Source: an uncultured Bacteroidota bacterium (GTDB lineage: Bacteria; Bacteroidota; Bacteroidia; Chitinophagales; Chitinophagaceae). From it: DNA of 64,000 bases. The position numbers and the translations under genes are program-made. Under the pieces are notes generated by a model. It saw only the letters and a list, made by a program, of their open reading frames with translations. It ran no database searches and was not told where the DNA came from. The stretch is taken from assembly GCA_903824665.1 (NCBI GenBank), contig CAIJXT010000008.1, forward strand, positions 1-64,000, in the 5' to 3' direction. Position 1 is the stretch's first letter. Each line of letters opens with the position of its first letter. Below, one piece after another: positions 53,549-62,609 of this stretch.

Positions 53549-54368
53549 ACCTATTATAACCAAAGTACTCATTGTACCACTTATAATTATTCATTATCCA
53601 ATCATACACATCCCTGCCTAGCACATCTTTAGCATCAGATGGTTTCATTTCGAGCGATGGGCGAATGGTATGTAACCCTGAAAAACCATAGACCTCATCA
53701 TCTTCCTTAGTAGTTTGGGGTATGTTGTTAAAGTCATTTTGGAACGGTTCTATACCCAAGTAATCATATACCCGCTTCATTTCACTTTCCGGATGCAGGC
53801 ACAGCGACTCGTACTTTATGAACAGCATTTTTTTGTCTATACCCTGTCGCATAGCTTCTCCTAATCTTTCTATGGCAAGACCCACAGGTGGAGAATTGAA
53901 CCATATATCTACACGCTTTGGGGTAGTAGTACCCTGCATCTTAGTATGATTTACAAATGGGCTGGATTTATGCAGGTTTTGCCTGAATATCTTTTCCATA
54001 GAGGCTATGATATCCGGCAGGTGCCGCACAAGGCAGATTATCTTAGGATCGGGGTAAAAGCTATTGATAAAGCCGTAGTGCGCAAAGTGACCGCGCGACT
54101 TATCTATAATATATTGCTTATCCGTTATAGCATTGTAATAGCCATGTATGCCTTCTCGACAGAAGCCAAAGAAAGCCTTTGCCATCGTATCTGCATCCTG
54201 GGCCCTAAACTCTGGGCTTTCAGTGTAGTTATGCCTAGCAGCATATATCAACTCCAGCATACCGCTTGTGGACGATGCATAAAACCGTGGGTCCTGATTC
54301 ATCAGGTTCTGAAAAACCGTACTACCGACGCGTGGCAGAGAGCTTTGAAAGAATATTTTGTCAGGCAA
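53547..54368 (-). CDS. Sulfotransferase
   Basis: 273 residues, cytosolic. The 5'-phosphosulfate loop is FQSSLPRVGSTVFQNLM at the N-terminus. The 3'-phosphate region is ICLVRHLPDIIASMEKIF (~130), and LFIKYESLCLHPESEMKRVYDYLGIEP is typical of Sulfotransfer family proteins. It moves sulfate from PAPS to a hydroxyl or amine of a sugar, lipid or protein. CysD/CysN for sulfate activation lie 9 kb downstream. Neighbouring glycosyltransferase and surface-protein genes suggest sulfation of an envelope glycan. Confidence 0.85.
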   Translation of the reverse strand: MPDKIFFQSSLPRVGSTVFQNLMNQDPRFYASSTSGMLELIYAARHNYTESPEFRAQDADTMAKAFFGFCREGIHGYYNAITDKQYIIDKSRGHFAHYGFINSFYPDPKIICLVRHLPDIIASMEKIFRQNLHKSSPFVNHTKMQGTTTPKRVDIWFNSPPVGLAIERLGEAMRQGIDKKMLFIKYESLCLHPESEMKRVYDYLGIEPFQNDFNNIPQTTKEDDEVYGFSGLHTIRPSLEMKPSDAKDVLGRDVYDWIMNNYKWYNEYFGYNR

Positions 54369-54397
54369 GGGGAAGAAATTTAGGAGGTAATTTTAAT

Positions 54398-56038
54398 TTA
54401 GTTTTTAATATAGATGGTATTGGCTTCGTAGTCAAACCCGTTTAACTCAAAAGCTCCTTCAAGTTCAGTGAAGCCTCTCGCAAAAAGGTACTCATCGATA
54501 TCTGATTTGAGCGTATGTCCTTCGTAGTATGGCTTTAGGCCCACCTCCGTCATAATAACCTTAGTGTTCTTCAAGAGATTGTCGGCACCCTGGAACACCA
54601 AGAGCTCTGCACCCTGCACATCAACCCACATTATATCTACGCCGTCTATCTTGTTAGCAGCACTCCAGTTATCGAGCGTATCTGCTTGTACTTTGATCTC
54701 GTTTTGTACAAGATTTTGTCCGAAAGGCGTTCCATTCAACCCGTCAATGAATTTGAACATGGATGATGCACCTATATTCGCAACAGAGCTTTTTTCAGGG
54801 TCAACAGGATAAAAAGACACTTCTCCACTTTCATTTCCCAATGCTATGTTGTGAATTTTCACTTTCTCCTTTCTTTGGTCATTCATTGAGTCCCGATGCT
54901 TAACGCATAACTGGTAGGAATCGGGGACAGGCTCAAATGCATGGATATCAGCATCAGGGAAAATGTTTGAAAACTCGATACTTTGACCCAAATGCCAGCT
55001 ACCTATGTCAAGGATACAGCTAATTTTGCCAAGGTCTGTTTTCTCTAAAAGATGTACGAGTCTTTTTGCTACCATGCTATTACGATTGGCCTCTGCAACT
55101 ATCTTATCCTTCAGACTCCAACTGGAATTTTTTTTTTGGTCTTCTGCCACCGTTTCTAGGTTTGGCTCCCTTGCTAAAGTTTCTATGATTTGTTGAGCGT
55201 TAAATATCTCTCCTTCATGGTTGTACGGGAATTCGGTCGGTTGTCCCGAAATATTGTATTTACTAAAGACCGAATGTCGCAACTCTGGTTTTATCGTAGG
55301 TTCACTGGCTAGTATATTAGTATGAATATCATACCCGAATTGCGAGGGCGTATTGCCGATCCAGCACACCACCGATGGCATACCCAGTGCCGCAGCCGCA
55401 TGTTGGCAAAAACTGTCAATAAAAAGCCTTTTATGGCTCATAGTTATAAGCGTAGCCACTGCCCTAAAATCGGCCTGTAGCGGCGTTGTATTTTGTAACG
55501 GAAACTGGTCCTCCCTGCGTATGTGCACAACATTGTAGTGGGGTGCAAAAGCATTCACAACCTGCTGCGCCGTTGCCATTGGCAGATCACGTGTCCACGA
55601 GTATTTATTAGGCTGGTTGGGTGCACCGCCATTCGTCTGAATTAGCATAATGGGTTTCTCTGACCCAAAACTCTTACCATAAAACTCACGTTCCCGGTTA
55701 TTGATGAAAAGCTCAGGTTGCTCGCCGTTGTATTTTACGCCGAACATCTCGCACCATACCTGTATTAGGTGGCCTTTGCGGTTAATAAAGTCCGTTTCCA
55801 GATATGGATTATGCAAAAAGGTATTCACTTCCTGCCCTTCAATATGATCTTGGTAGAAGTAGTTTAAGTTATTAAAGTTAAAAACCTTATCCACGTTGGG
55901 ATTGCAGAGAAACACTTCTGGGTAGCCGGTTATCACGTAGAGCTTATCCTTTGGGTATTGTGCTTTTATTGCCTTGCATACTGCTGTGCCAGCTATGCTT
56001 TTGCCTATGCCGCCATCTATCTGGAAGATAATTTTCAT
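54398..56038 (-). CDS. GT9-like glycosyltransferase fused to FkbM methyltransferase
   Basis: 546 residues. Residues 1-~290 resemble GT9/heptosyltransferase folds: MKIIFQIDGGIGKSIAG, IMLIQTNGGAPN, RLFIDSFCQHAAAALGMPSVVCWIGNTP. Residues ~340-546 are an FkbM SAM methyltransferase: ILDIGSWHLGQSIEFSNIFPD, IHAFEPVPDSYQLC, VDIMWVDVQGAELLVFQGA. The product would transfer and O-methylate a sugar. Cytosolic. It lies 29 bp upstream of the sulfotransferase in transcription order. Confidence 0.85.
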   Translation of the reverse strand: MKIIFQIDGGIGKSIAGTAVCKAIKAQYPKDKLYVITGYPEVFLCNPNVDKVFNFNNLNYFYQDHIEGQEVNTFLHNPYLETDFINRKGHLIQVWCEMFGVKYNGEQPELFINNREREFYGKSFGSEKPIMLIQTNGGAPNQPNKYSWTRDLPMATAQQVVNAFAPHYNVVHIRREDQFPLQNTTPLQADFRAVATLITMSHKRLFIDSFCQHAAAALGMPSVVCWIGNTPSQFGYDIHTNILASEPTIKPELRHSVFSKYNISGQPTEFPYNHEGEIFNAQQIIETLAREPNLETVAEDQKKNSSWSLKDKIVAEANRNSMVAKRLVHLLEKTDLGKISCILDIGSWHLGQSIEFSNIFPDADIHAFEPVPDSYQLCVKHRDSMNDQRKEKVKIHNIALGNESGEVSFYPVDPEKSSVANIGASSMFKFIDGLNGTPFGQNLVQNEIKVQADTLDNWSAANKIDGVDIMWVDVQGAELLVFQGADNLLKNTKVIMTEVGLKPYYEGHTLKSDIDEYLFARGFTELEGAFELNGFDYEANTIYIKN

Positions 56039-56078
56039 TTCTTGGGGATATTTTTTGAAGGATTGAAATTAGCTGAAT

Positions 56079-57971
56079 TTATTGTTTTACAAACCGCTGA
56101 AAATAAATACCATTCACACGCACCACATACACTCCTGCTGGCAATGATGCTACATCTATCACAGCATGGTTATCTTCCTTAGTCATCTTTATACTGCTGA
56201 ATGACTGACCCATGCTATTGCTCACAGAAATGGTTTGTATTTTGCCCATGGCTGTTACGGTTAGTACGTTATGCGCGGGATTAGGGTGTAGCTTTATTCC
56301 CTCTAGATGCTGCGATATTGGTTCATTAACACTTACTGCCCCTTCGTTTATAGTATGTGCTGCGGATGTAGTAGTATCGTAGCAACCGGTAGCTGCTGTT
56401 GACGACACACGTGCTGTTATAATATCCGTGCCAGCACTTTTGGTATAGGTAGTAGTGGGCGTACTTGTGGTAGCAAACAGCACACTGTTTTTGTACCACC
56501 TAATGCTGTAGCTGCTGCCTGCACTGCCCACGGTAGCATTTACTGTTACTATACTGCCTATTGCGGCAGATGTTGCAGGAGATGATGTGAGCGATATAGT
56601 AGGTGCTGTAAGTGGCGTTACAACCATATCTATGGTATTGCTGCTGGGGTAGCCAATAAAGCTGCATATGTCCACACCCGTATATACACAGCGCACACTA
56701 TCTCCTCCTTCTGTGGCAGTGGCTGGGTAGGTGTATGTTGCGGTTGTTGCCCCCGGCACTATTACGCCATTCTTATACCAGCTAAAGCTCATAGTGCTGC
56801 CGCCTGTAGTAGTAGCGGTATATGTTACCGGGGTGCCCACACATACGGTATCATTGGGGGTCACCGTAATGCTTACTGTGGAGATACTTGTGGGATTGAA
56901 AGTGACTTTACGGATACGGCGGCCACCAACATCAGAAATATATAGGTTACCGCATGGATCAAACGCTATATGGCTTGGATCCCATATAGAAGCCGCAGTA
57001 GCAGGTCCACCATCTCCTGCCGATGCCGAACTTCCATTACCGACCACGAGGTGGAGTATCCCGGAAAGATCTATCTTATATATACGATTGTTAGGATGAT
57101 CGGAAATAAATAACTGGCCGGAAGTGTCTAAAGCTAAGAACCGTGCGCCCATTGTCGCAGCCGTCGCAGGAATTCCATCCCCAGTATAAGCCCATGCTCC
57201 GTTGCCTGCAATGGTTGTAATAATTCCGGCAGTATCTATCTTTCGTATCCTGTTACTCAAAGTGCTGCCTGCTGTTTGTGCCAGGTACACATTACCTGTA
57301 CCATCTATTTCCACCCCCCACGGGGCTACAAGGTGTGCAGCGGTGGCGGGCCCACCATCTCCCAATCCCACGGTAGAACCTCCACCAGCAATAGTGTTAA
57401 TGATACCCGAAGCATCTATTTTCCGTATCCGGTTGTCATAGAAAGCACCGATATAAATATTACCCATCGCATCAACACGTACATCTTGTGGGTTATACAG
57501 GTTGGCAAGTGTAGCAAGTCCTCCATCTCCTCCGTAGCTTCCTGCCCCAGTACCCGCAATAGTAGTGATGATACCAGTTGCCATATCAATTCTCCTGATC
57601 CTGTTATTTGGCGGGTCAGCAAAATACAGGTTCCCTGCAGTATCCAAATCTATTCCTCCTGGCCCTCCGAGACGGGCAGCGGTTGCAGGACCGCCATCGC
57701 CAATATATCCGCCCATTCCCGTACCGGCTATTGTTGAGATAATACCACTGGGAGTAATCTTTCTAACTCTAAATGAATTCAGACCATCAACAATATAACA
57801 ATTTCCCTGTCTATCAAAAACAATTCCAGATGGGTTAGGAATGCCTGCGCTTGTAGCGGGAACCCCTATTCCACTAAAAACTGAAGAACCGGTTCCAGCA
57901 AATGTTGTAATGGTTTGCGCTGATGATTGCAGCGAGATAAAAAGGACGAGTAACCAATTCCATATCTTCAT
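56079..57971 (-). CDS. Secreted NHL-repeat protein with Ig-like and T9SS domains
   Basis: About 630 residues from ATG 57971, giving signal peptide MKIWNWLLVLFISLQSSAQ. NHL beta-propeller repeats (residues ~20-370) recur as GDGGPATAA ... NRIRKID ... ITTIAGTG. Two Ig/PKD-like domains (~375-560) and a type IX secretion C-terminal domain (LHPNPAHNVLTVTAM ... PAGVYVVRVNG) follow. Exported to surface or medium; ligand unknown. It starts 22 bp after the giant repeat gene stop and is probably co-transcribed. Confidence 0.87.
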   Translation of the reverse strand: MKIWNWLLVLFISLQSSAQTITTFAGTGSSVFSGIGVPATSAGIPNPSGIVFDRQGNCYIVDGLNSFRVRKITPSGIISTIAGTGMGGYIGDGGPATAARLGGPGGIDLDTAGNLYFADPPNNRIRRIDMATGIITTIAGTGAGSYGGDGGLATLANLYNPQDVRVDAMGNIYIGAFYDNRIRKIDASGIINTIAGGGSTVGLGDGGPATAAHLVAPWGVEIDGTGNVYLAQTAGSTLSNRIRKIDTAGIITTIAGNGAWAYTGDGIPATAATMGARFLALDTSGQLFISDHPNNRIYKIDLSGILHLVVGNGSSASAGDGGPATAASIWDPSHIAFDPCGNLYISDVGGRRIRKVTFNPTSISTVSITVTPNDTVCVGTPVTYTATTTGGSTMSFSWYKNGVIVPGATTATYTYPATATEGGDSVRCVYTGVDICSFIGYPSSNTIDMVVTPLTAPTISLTSSPATSAAIGSIVTVNATVGSAGSSYSIRWYKNSVLFATTSTPTTTYTKSAGTDIITARVSSTAATGCYDTTTSAAHTINEGAVSVNEPISQHLEGIKLHPNPAHNVLTVTAMGKIQTISVSNSMGQSFSSIKMTKEDNHAVIDVASLPAGVYVVRVNGIYFQRFVKQ

Positions 57972-57993
57972 AACAATACCTGTTTTCCTCATT

Positions 57994-60900
57994 TTACATT
58001 ATAAAAACCACACACCCGCTAGCCGGTAAAGGCCCAGTGGATAAATCGTGATACATTAATGTGCCTACAGGCGGAGTTCCGATGGGAAGCATATTCTGCG
58101 CTACATAGTTGTTAGCATGAAACGCACAAGGTAGAACTGATGTCACATTATACCCACTAACAGTTGCCCAATCATGCGTCACACAGTTATTTTGTCCACC
58201 AACTATAGCTGAAAAACAAGCGCCGGCGCATATTTTATTATTTTGTCCGCCACCAATAACACCAAACCAGGTATCTGAGCCGGCGGTTGTGCCGGTATCT
58301 ATGCAGTTTTGACTACCACCACCTATAAATGCGCCTCGTGCACCATAGTAACCAGAACCGGTTGCAATATTAGATATCGTATTATCAGAGCCACCACCTA
58401 TAAACCCATTATCAGATGCGTTAAGTATCTGGTTTTGATAACCATTTCCAATAAAGCCATTATGACCCGCAACATCAATTTTGTTGAGGCCACCATTGCC
58501 GATAAATCCACTGACCGTGCCCGGGTCTATAAAATTTGCTGCTCCGTTTCCAATAAAGGCGTTTTGCCCACATGCACAGTTTAGGCGGCCATTGCCTACG
58601 AAAGAAAAATCACCTGCGGCATGATTATTTACTAACGGGCCAGGAGTAATAAATCCGTTCCCTACGAACGAGTACCTGCCCGATGCCGTGTTAAGGTGGC
58701 CACCCACTACTACAGAATAGTCGCTACTGGCTATATTATACGAGCCACCACCAGCTATCGAGCAGTTGCCGCTTGCGTTGTTGTTTGTTCCACCGCCCAT
58801 AAACGTGCCATCTGCCTGCGTATTGTTTCCATCTCCGCCTGCAATTACGGATCGTTCACCACCTACTATGTTAAGACAGCCGCTGAATACACCCCCAAAA
58901 TTAGCACGTACATTGTTAAAACAGCCTCCACCAACGGTAGCGTAATAATTTCCTGATACTGTATTGCATCCACCGCCCGACACCGTGCCTCCCAATGCTC
59001 CGAAAACAAAATTACAATTGCCTCCACCTATTGTTGAATAACAGGAATTGTCTGCAGAGACTAGGTTACATAACCCTCCACCAATAACTGCGTATTTTGT
59101 AAATCCATTCAGCGGCAGAACAGACGTGTTCGTAATCGTGTTTTCTTCGCCTCCACCAATAAAATTATATTGCGAACACGCCCAGTTGATAGTATTCTTG
59201 TGACCGCCTGCTACAGCAGCATAACATCCGTTACTAATATTTTCGCTGCCGCCACCTAAAAACGAAAATTCTCCGACTATATTCTGGCAGCCAGACTGAA
59301 TCCCTGAATAACAACCATCAGTTACGTTACCGCACCCACCTCCAATTACAGAGTAGGAAGCTACATGTGAATGTTGGTTACCCATACCGCCTGATATAAC
59401 AGAACAATCACTGCAAACATAATTGCCCAACCCGCCCCCCACCACAGAATGATTTACTGGTTGGAAATTAAGACGTTTACCAGTGCAGTTTCCTTGCCCG
59501 CCTGCCACTACATTGGCAACCCCCGCGCATATCATATTCCGAAGTCCGCCACCTATAAAACCATGTGTTCCTGGACCGGCAAAAGCACCATCGCAATGAA
59601 TAAAATTCTGCTGCCCGCCACCTATTGTAGAATATGAGTCGCAGCTGTTGTTAAGCTCACCGCCACCGATAAAGCTAAAGTTACCCTGACATGCGACATT
59701 CCTGCCTCCACCCGCAATGACAGAAGCGTTACCGTAACTGCAATTACGAAAGCCAGTAACAGCACCCGACCACCCGCCAAAAACACAATTACCGTCACCA
59801 GAAAGGATACCGCTATAGTTTCCACTAACAGTATTGACAACCCCGCCACCTATTGTACTCGATGTACCAGAAATTATGTTGCCGCGGCCTGCGCCTATGA
59901 AAGATTGCGTGCCCGTTGTCTGGTTAGATACTCCACCAACAATAAATGAGCAATTCGCGCTATTTACATTCGACACCCCGCCTCCAATTCCTGAAAATGT
60001 TGCAGACACTATGTTACCAACTCCACCGCCAATAAAGGAGCATCCTGCGGAGTCAATACAATTATCACAACCACCAACAATAGCGGACATCCGACCAAAC
60101 CTAATCTCATTATCACTACCGCCACCAATTATGGCGTGTGGTGATAATCTTAATATCTGATTACCTTGCCCCCCTCCAATGACCGCTAAGTCAGTATAGA
60201 TATTATTTTGCAGACCTCCCAGTATAGCAGACCTGCATACTATAGGTTCATTTATCGCCGGTGAAATGAAGTTGCAGTCTCCACCACCTATAACTGAGAA
60301 ATGACTATCAACAAAGTTAACACATCCGCCAGCAATGGCATTTCCCACCCCTCGTGCAGAGTTTCCAAGTCCGGCGCCAATAAATGAATAGTTTGATGCT
60401 GAATTGATACTGTTGTACCCGCCGCCGCTAATTACGCTACTAGATGCGTTTTGCAAGGTGTTGCAAATCCCCCCCCCGATGAAAGAATAATTGGATACTG
60501 AATTAATATCATTTTCCCTTCCTCCGCCTATAAATCCGAAGCACGAATTTTGTATCGTGTTCATAAAACCAGTGCCTATCGCACTAACATTGGAAGATGC
60601 ACTTATTACATTACAAGCCCCACCACCAATAACGCCATATATTGTATTTTGCACTTGATTTGCACATCCCGATCCTATAAAACCATAATCAGAAACCACA
60701 TCAATTGTATTGATAGTCCCACTCCCAATTAGTGAACAATCTCCACTTACTATATTGCCAAGGCCAGGTGTTCGGCCTCCACCGCTTACAATGGCCGAAT
60801 ACTGCCCGCAAACCAAATTGCAAGAACCAGATACTATAGATGAATAAGAGCTGCATACAGTATTGTCAATCCCTCCTACTATCGAAGAAAAACTCGCTTG

Positions 60901-61338
60901 AGCCCCCCCATTTATTCCACATATACAATTAGTGTGCCCTCCTGAAACTACACTTCCATACCCGCAACAAACTAAATTACAAGCACCGCTTAGTAATCCT
61001 GAATACTCTGTATTGGCGCAGATACACTGCCTATATCCGCCAGATATTGTATTCCCACCGTATATACATGCACTTCCCGCTAGTACGCCAGAATCAATAA
61101 GATTTTCTCTACCATTAGCAATAATATTAAAATTCCCCTGCACGATATTATTTTGACAACCATGCCCAACAATATTAAATGTACAATTGCCTATTGTATT
61201 CTGACACCCTCCCAGAATGGAAGAATTAATTGCACCTGGAGCTATAACGCCAGCACACCAACCTGTCGGTGGGTCTACGCGTAATGTATGGATGTTCGCA
61301 ACGGTAGTATCACTATAAGGATTTGCTGTAATTGACAT
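57994..61338 (-). CDS. Giant Gly/Asn/Cys-rich short-repeat protein (YadA-head-like)
   Basis: 1114 residues made almost wholly of about sixty short repeats of 14-17 residues, with a core S-x-I-x-G-G-x-x-N-x-I (for example YSFIGGGICNTLQNA, SVIGGGDCNFISPA, STIGGGVVNTVSGN). The pattern resembles left-handed beta-roll heads of trimeric adhesins and phage fibres. Cys is strikingly common (ICICAN, CNLVCCGYG). There is no signal peptide or T9SS tail. The C-terminus is non-repetitive (AFHANNYVAQNMLPIGTPPVGTLMYHD). How it leaves the cell, if it does, is not visible. The following NHL gene and the nearby sulfo- and glycosyltransferases suggest a surface role. Confidence 0.7.
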   Translation of the reverse strand: MSITANPYSDTTVANIHTLRVDPPTGWCAGVIAPGAINSSILGGCQNTIGNCTFNIVGHGCQNNIVQGNFNIIANGRENLIDSGVLAGSACIYGGNTISGGYRQCICANTEYSGLLSGACNLVCCGYGSVVSGGHTNCICGINGGAQASFSSIVGGIDNTVCSSYSSIVSGSCNLVCGQYSAIVSGGGRTPGLGNIVSGDCSLIGSGTINTIDVVSDYGFIGSGCANQVQNTIYGVIGGGACNVISASSNVSAIGTGFMNTIQNSCFGFIGGGRENDINSVSNYSFIGGGICNTLQNASSSVISGGGYNSINSASNYSFIGAGLGNSARGVGNAIAGGCVNFVDSHFSVIGGGDCNFISPAINEPIVCRSAILGGLQNNIYTDLAVIGGGQGNQILRLSPHAIIGGGSDNEIRFGRMSAIVGGCDNCIDSAGCSFIGGGVGNIVSATFSGIGGGVSNVNSANCSFIVGGVSNQTTGTQSFIGAGRGNIISGTSSTIGGGVVNTVSGNYSGILSGDGNCVFGGWSGAVTGFRNCSYGNASVIAGGGRNVACQGNFSFIGGGELNNSCDSYSTIGGGQQNFIHCDGAFAGPGTHGFIGGGLRNMICAGVANVVAGGQGNCTGKRLNFQPVNHSVVGGGLGNYVCSDCSVISGGMGNQHSHVASYSVIGGGCGNVTDGCYSGIQSGCQNIVGEFSFLGGGSENISNGCYAAVAGGHKNTINWACSQYNFIGGGEENTITNTSVLPLNGFTKYAVIGGGLCNLVSADNSCYSTIGGGNCNFVFGALGGTVSGGGCNTVSGNYYATVGGGCFNNVRANFGGVFSGCLNIVGGERSVIAGGDGNNTQADGTFMGGGTNNNASGNCSIAGGGSYNIASSDYSVVVGGHLNTASGRYSFVGNGFITPGPLVNNHAAGDFSFVGNGRLNCACGQNAFIGNGAANFIDPGTVSGFIGNGGLNKIDVAGHNGFIGNGYQNQILNASDNGFIGGGSDNTISNIATGSGYYGARGAFIGGGSQNCIDTGTTAGSDTWFGVIGGGQNNKICAGACFSAIVGGQNNCVTHDWATVSGYNVTSVLPCAFHANNYVAQNMLPIGTPPVGTLMYHDLSTGPLPASGCVVFIM

Positions 61339-61428
61339 AGAATTATAGTTTATAAATATTATTTAATAGCAAATGAAGTAAACAGATGCAAAATTGTTTG
61401 GGGTAATAAATTATTATTTTTAATTTAA

Positions 61429-61857
61429 CTACATTGATAGTGTTTCTATCTCTTTAATAAGTTCAATTAAATGTGTAGAGATTTTATCACTCCACTCAAA
61501 ACGTTGGTGAATGTTTTTTTCGTTTCTCGGCCGGAAGTCAATGAATGAGTTGTTGGAAATATTAATGACGTGTATATTCTCCATGCTGATATTCGCACCT
61601 TTTTGCTGCATTGTTACCAAGTGTTCCACGAATGAAGCAATAGATTTGACTTTTTCATTCTGCACTTTGATATTTGTATTCCTTCCTAATAATTGCGTTT
61701 CTCCATAACCATAAATATGAATAGAACTCCAGGAAGCAATCTCATTTCTTTGTTTTGGTTTTTCTGGTGCATTCTCAGTAACGGCAGGGACAACCTTCTT
61801 AGCTGTCACAGTTTCTTCTGCTGTTTTCTTAGGGGATACTTTTGCGGACTTTGCCAT
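61429..61857 (-). CDS. Unknown basic small protein upstream of giant repeat gene
   Basis: 142 residues. A Lys/Ala/Pro/Glu-rich N-terminus (AKSAKVSPKKTAEETVTAKKVV) of about 40 residues is followed by a folded alpha/beta domain (IHIYGYGETQLLGRNTNIKV, VKSIASFVEHLVTMQQKG, HVINISNNSFIDFRPR, then a helix). No signal or TM. The next gene downstream is the giant repeat protein, 90 bp away. It could be a chaperone or partner; not recognised. Confidence 0.65.
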   Translation of the reverse strand: MAKSAKVSPKKTAEETVTAKKVVPAVTENAPEKPKQRNEIASWSSIHIYGYGETQLLGRNTNIKVQNEKVKSIASFVEHLVTMQQKGANISMENIHVINISNNSFIDFRPRNEKNIHQRFEWSDKISTHLIELIKEIETLSM

Positions 61858-61973
61858 AAGAGAAAAAGTTTAGTTGGTTTCAATTTCAAATATATACAAT
61901 TGTATTTTTCCGACAAAATAAATTTTAATGATTCTTCATGATTTTAAAAAAAAATAATCAAAACACGTTGTAG

Positions 61974-62234
61974 TCATCTAAGGTAGACATTCAGTACGGC
62001 ATTTTTTTCTCCTATGACCACTGTGTATATTTCTACACTGTCTTGTTCCGGCATAGTTTTATGCAACACAGCTACTACCTTTAGAGCAGTAGAGCCATTA
62101 CCGCTAACGCTTGAATTATACTGCACCAACTCTCCAATTCGGGGAAGCGCAAGAAGTATTTATATAACCTCCACTTGTGTCCATAGGGTATGTCCGTTAC
62201 GTCTGTCTATAAAAAAAATGTACACGTCAATCAT
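61974..62234 (-). pseudogene. Small gene interrupted by one in-frame stop
   Basis: One frame reads MIDVYIFFIDRRNGHTLW...TQVEVI, then TAA, then ILLALPRIGELVQYNSS...ALKVVAVLHKTMP and ends ...VIGEKNAVLNVYLR. Both halves look like continuous protein, and the stop is the only interruption in 86 codons. It may be a recent nonsense mutation or a base-call error. The downstream half alone lacks a good start. Family not recognised. Confidence 0.45.
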
Positions 62235-62352
62235 ACGAAATCACTATTTAAAGTAAGACCACAAAAGTATGCGTAATAAATATAAATGTTTGCTGAGACA
62301 AAACAAAATATCTTCGCATTGCGCATTGTTTTACTTAAATTACTTTTACTTC

Positions 62353-62607
62353 ATGCAAAAAAGCTCCACTCTATTAAAAGGCAATATCGCTTTCAAGCTC
62401 CGCTTCAATACCGCCCACGGCGATACAGACCTCTATTGGAGGGTAATAGTAGATGATACAGAGTACCTCACCCGCTCTGTACGCTGCAAAGTAGAAACAT
62501 GCTCAGATGCCTCTTTCGATAAAACCGCTGGAGTAGTAAAGTACCACATAGCAGGTGTGTGCAGTGAGCTGATGATAGATGAAAATCTAAATGCGGTTTT
62601 TAAATAA
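62353..62607 (+). CDS. Small conserved-looking protein preceding cysD
   Basis: 84 residues from ATG 62353 (an upstream ATG at 62269 gives a less plausible Cys-rich extension). Beta-rich: GNIAFKLRFNTAHGDTDLYWRVIVDDTEYL, then KYHIAGVCSELMIDEN. It ends 2 bp before cysD, so it is translated with the sulfate-activation operon. Two Cys (VRCKVETCSD) might matter. Function unknown. Confidence 0.65.
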   Translation: MQKSSTLLKGNIAFKLRFNTAHGDTDLYWRVIVDDTEYLTRSVRCKVETCSDASFDKTAGVVKYHIAGVCSELMIDENLNAVFK

Positions 62608-62609
62608 CA

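Larger units (their letters stand above)
31400..53550. mobile_element. Integrated tailless-virus-like element (about 22 kb)
   Basis: Bounded on the left by a serine recombinase overlapping a tRNA-like T-arm, and on the right by the end of a long plus-strand operon. Contents in order: recombinase, control region with XRE-ImmA and two HTH paralogues, then about 20 packed genes for membrane, beta-rich, lytic and nucleic-acid proteins. No terminase, portal, tail, relaxase or type IV secretion gene was recognised. Short NG(L/F/I) motifs recur in several products. Exact ends are not proven; no long direct repeat was seen. Confidence 0.7.

Noticed and set aside
58000..61338. Dense short DNA repeats that could suggest a CRISPR array or satellite DNA
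   Set aside because: Repeats vary in length and sequence, have no constant spacer pattern, and follow codon units of one long ORF; they reflect protein repeats.
62014..62256. Plus-strand frame of 80 codons
   Set aside because: It is antisense to the interrupted gene at 61974-62234, which reads more like real protein.
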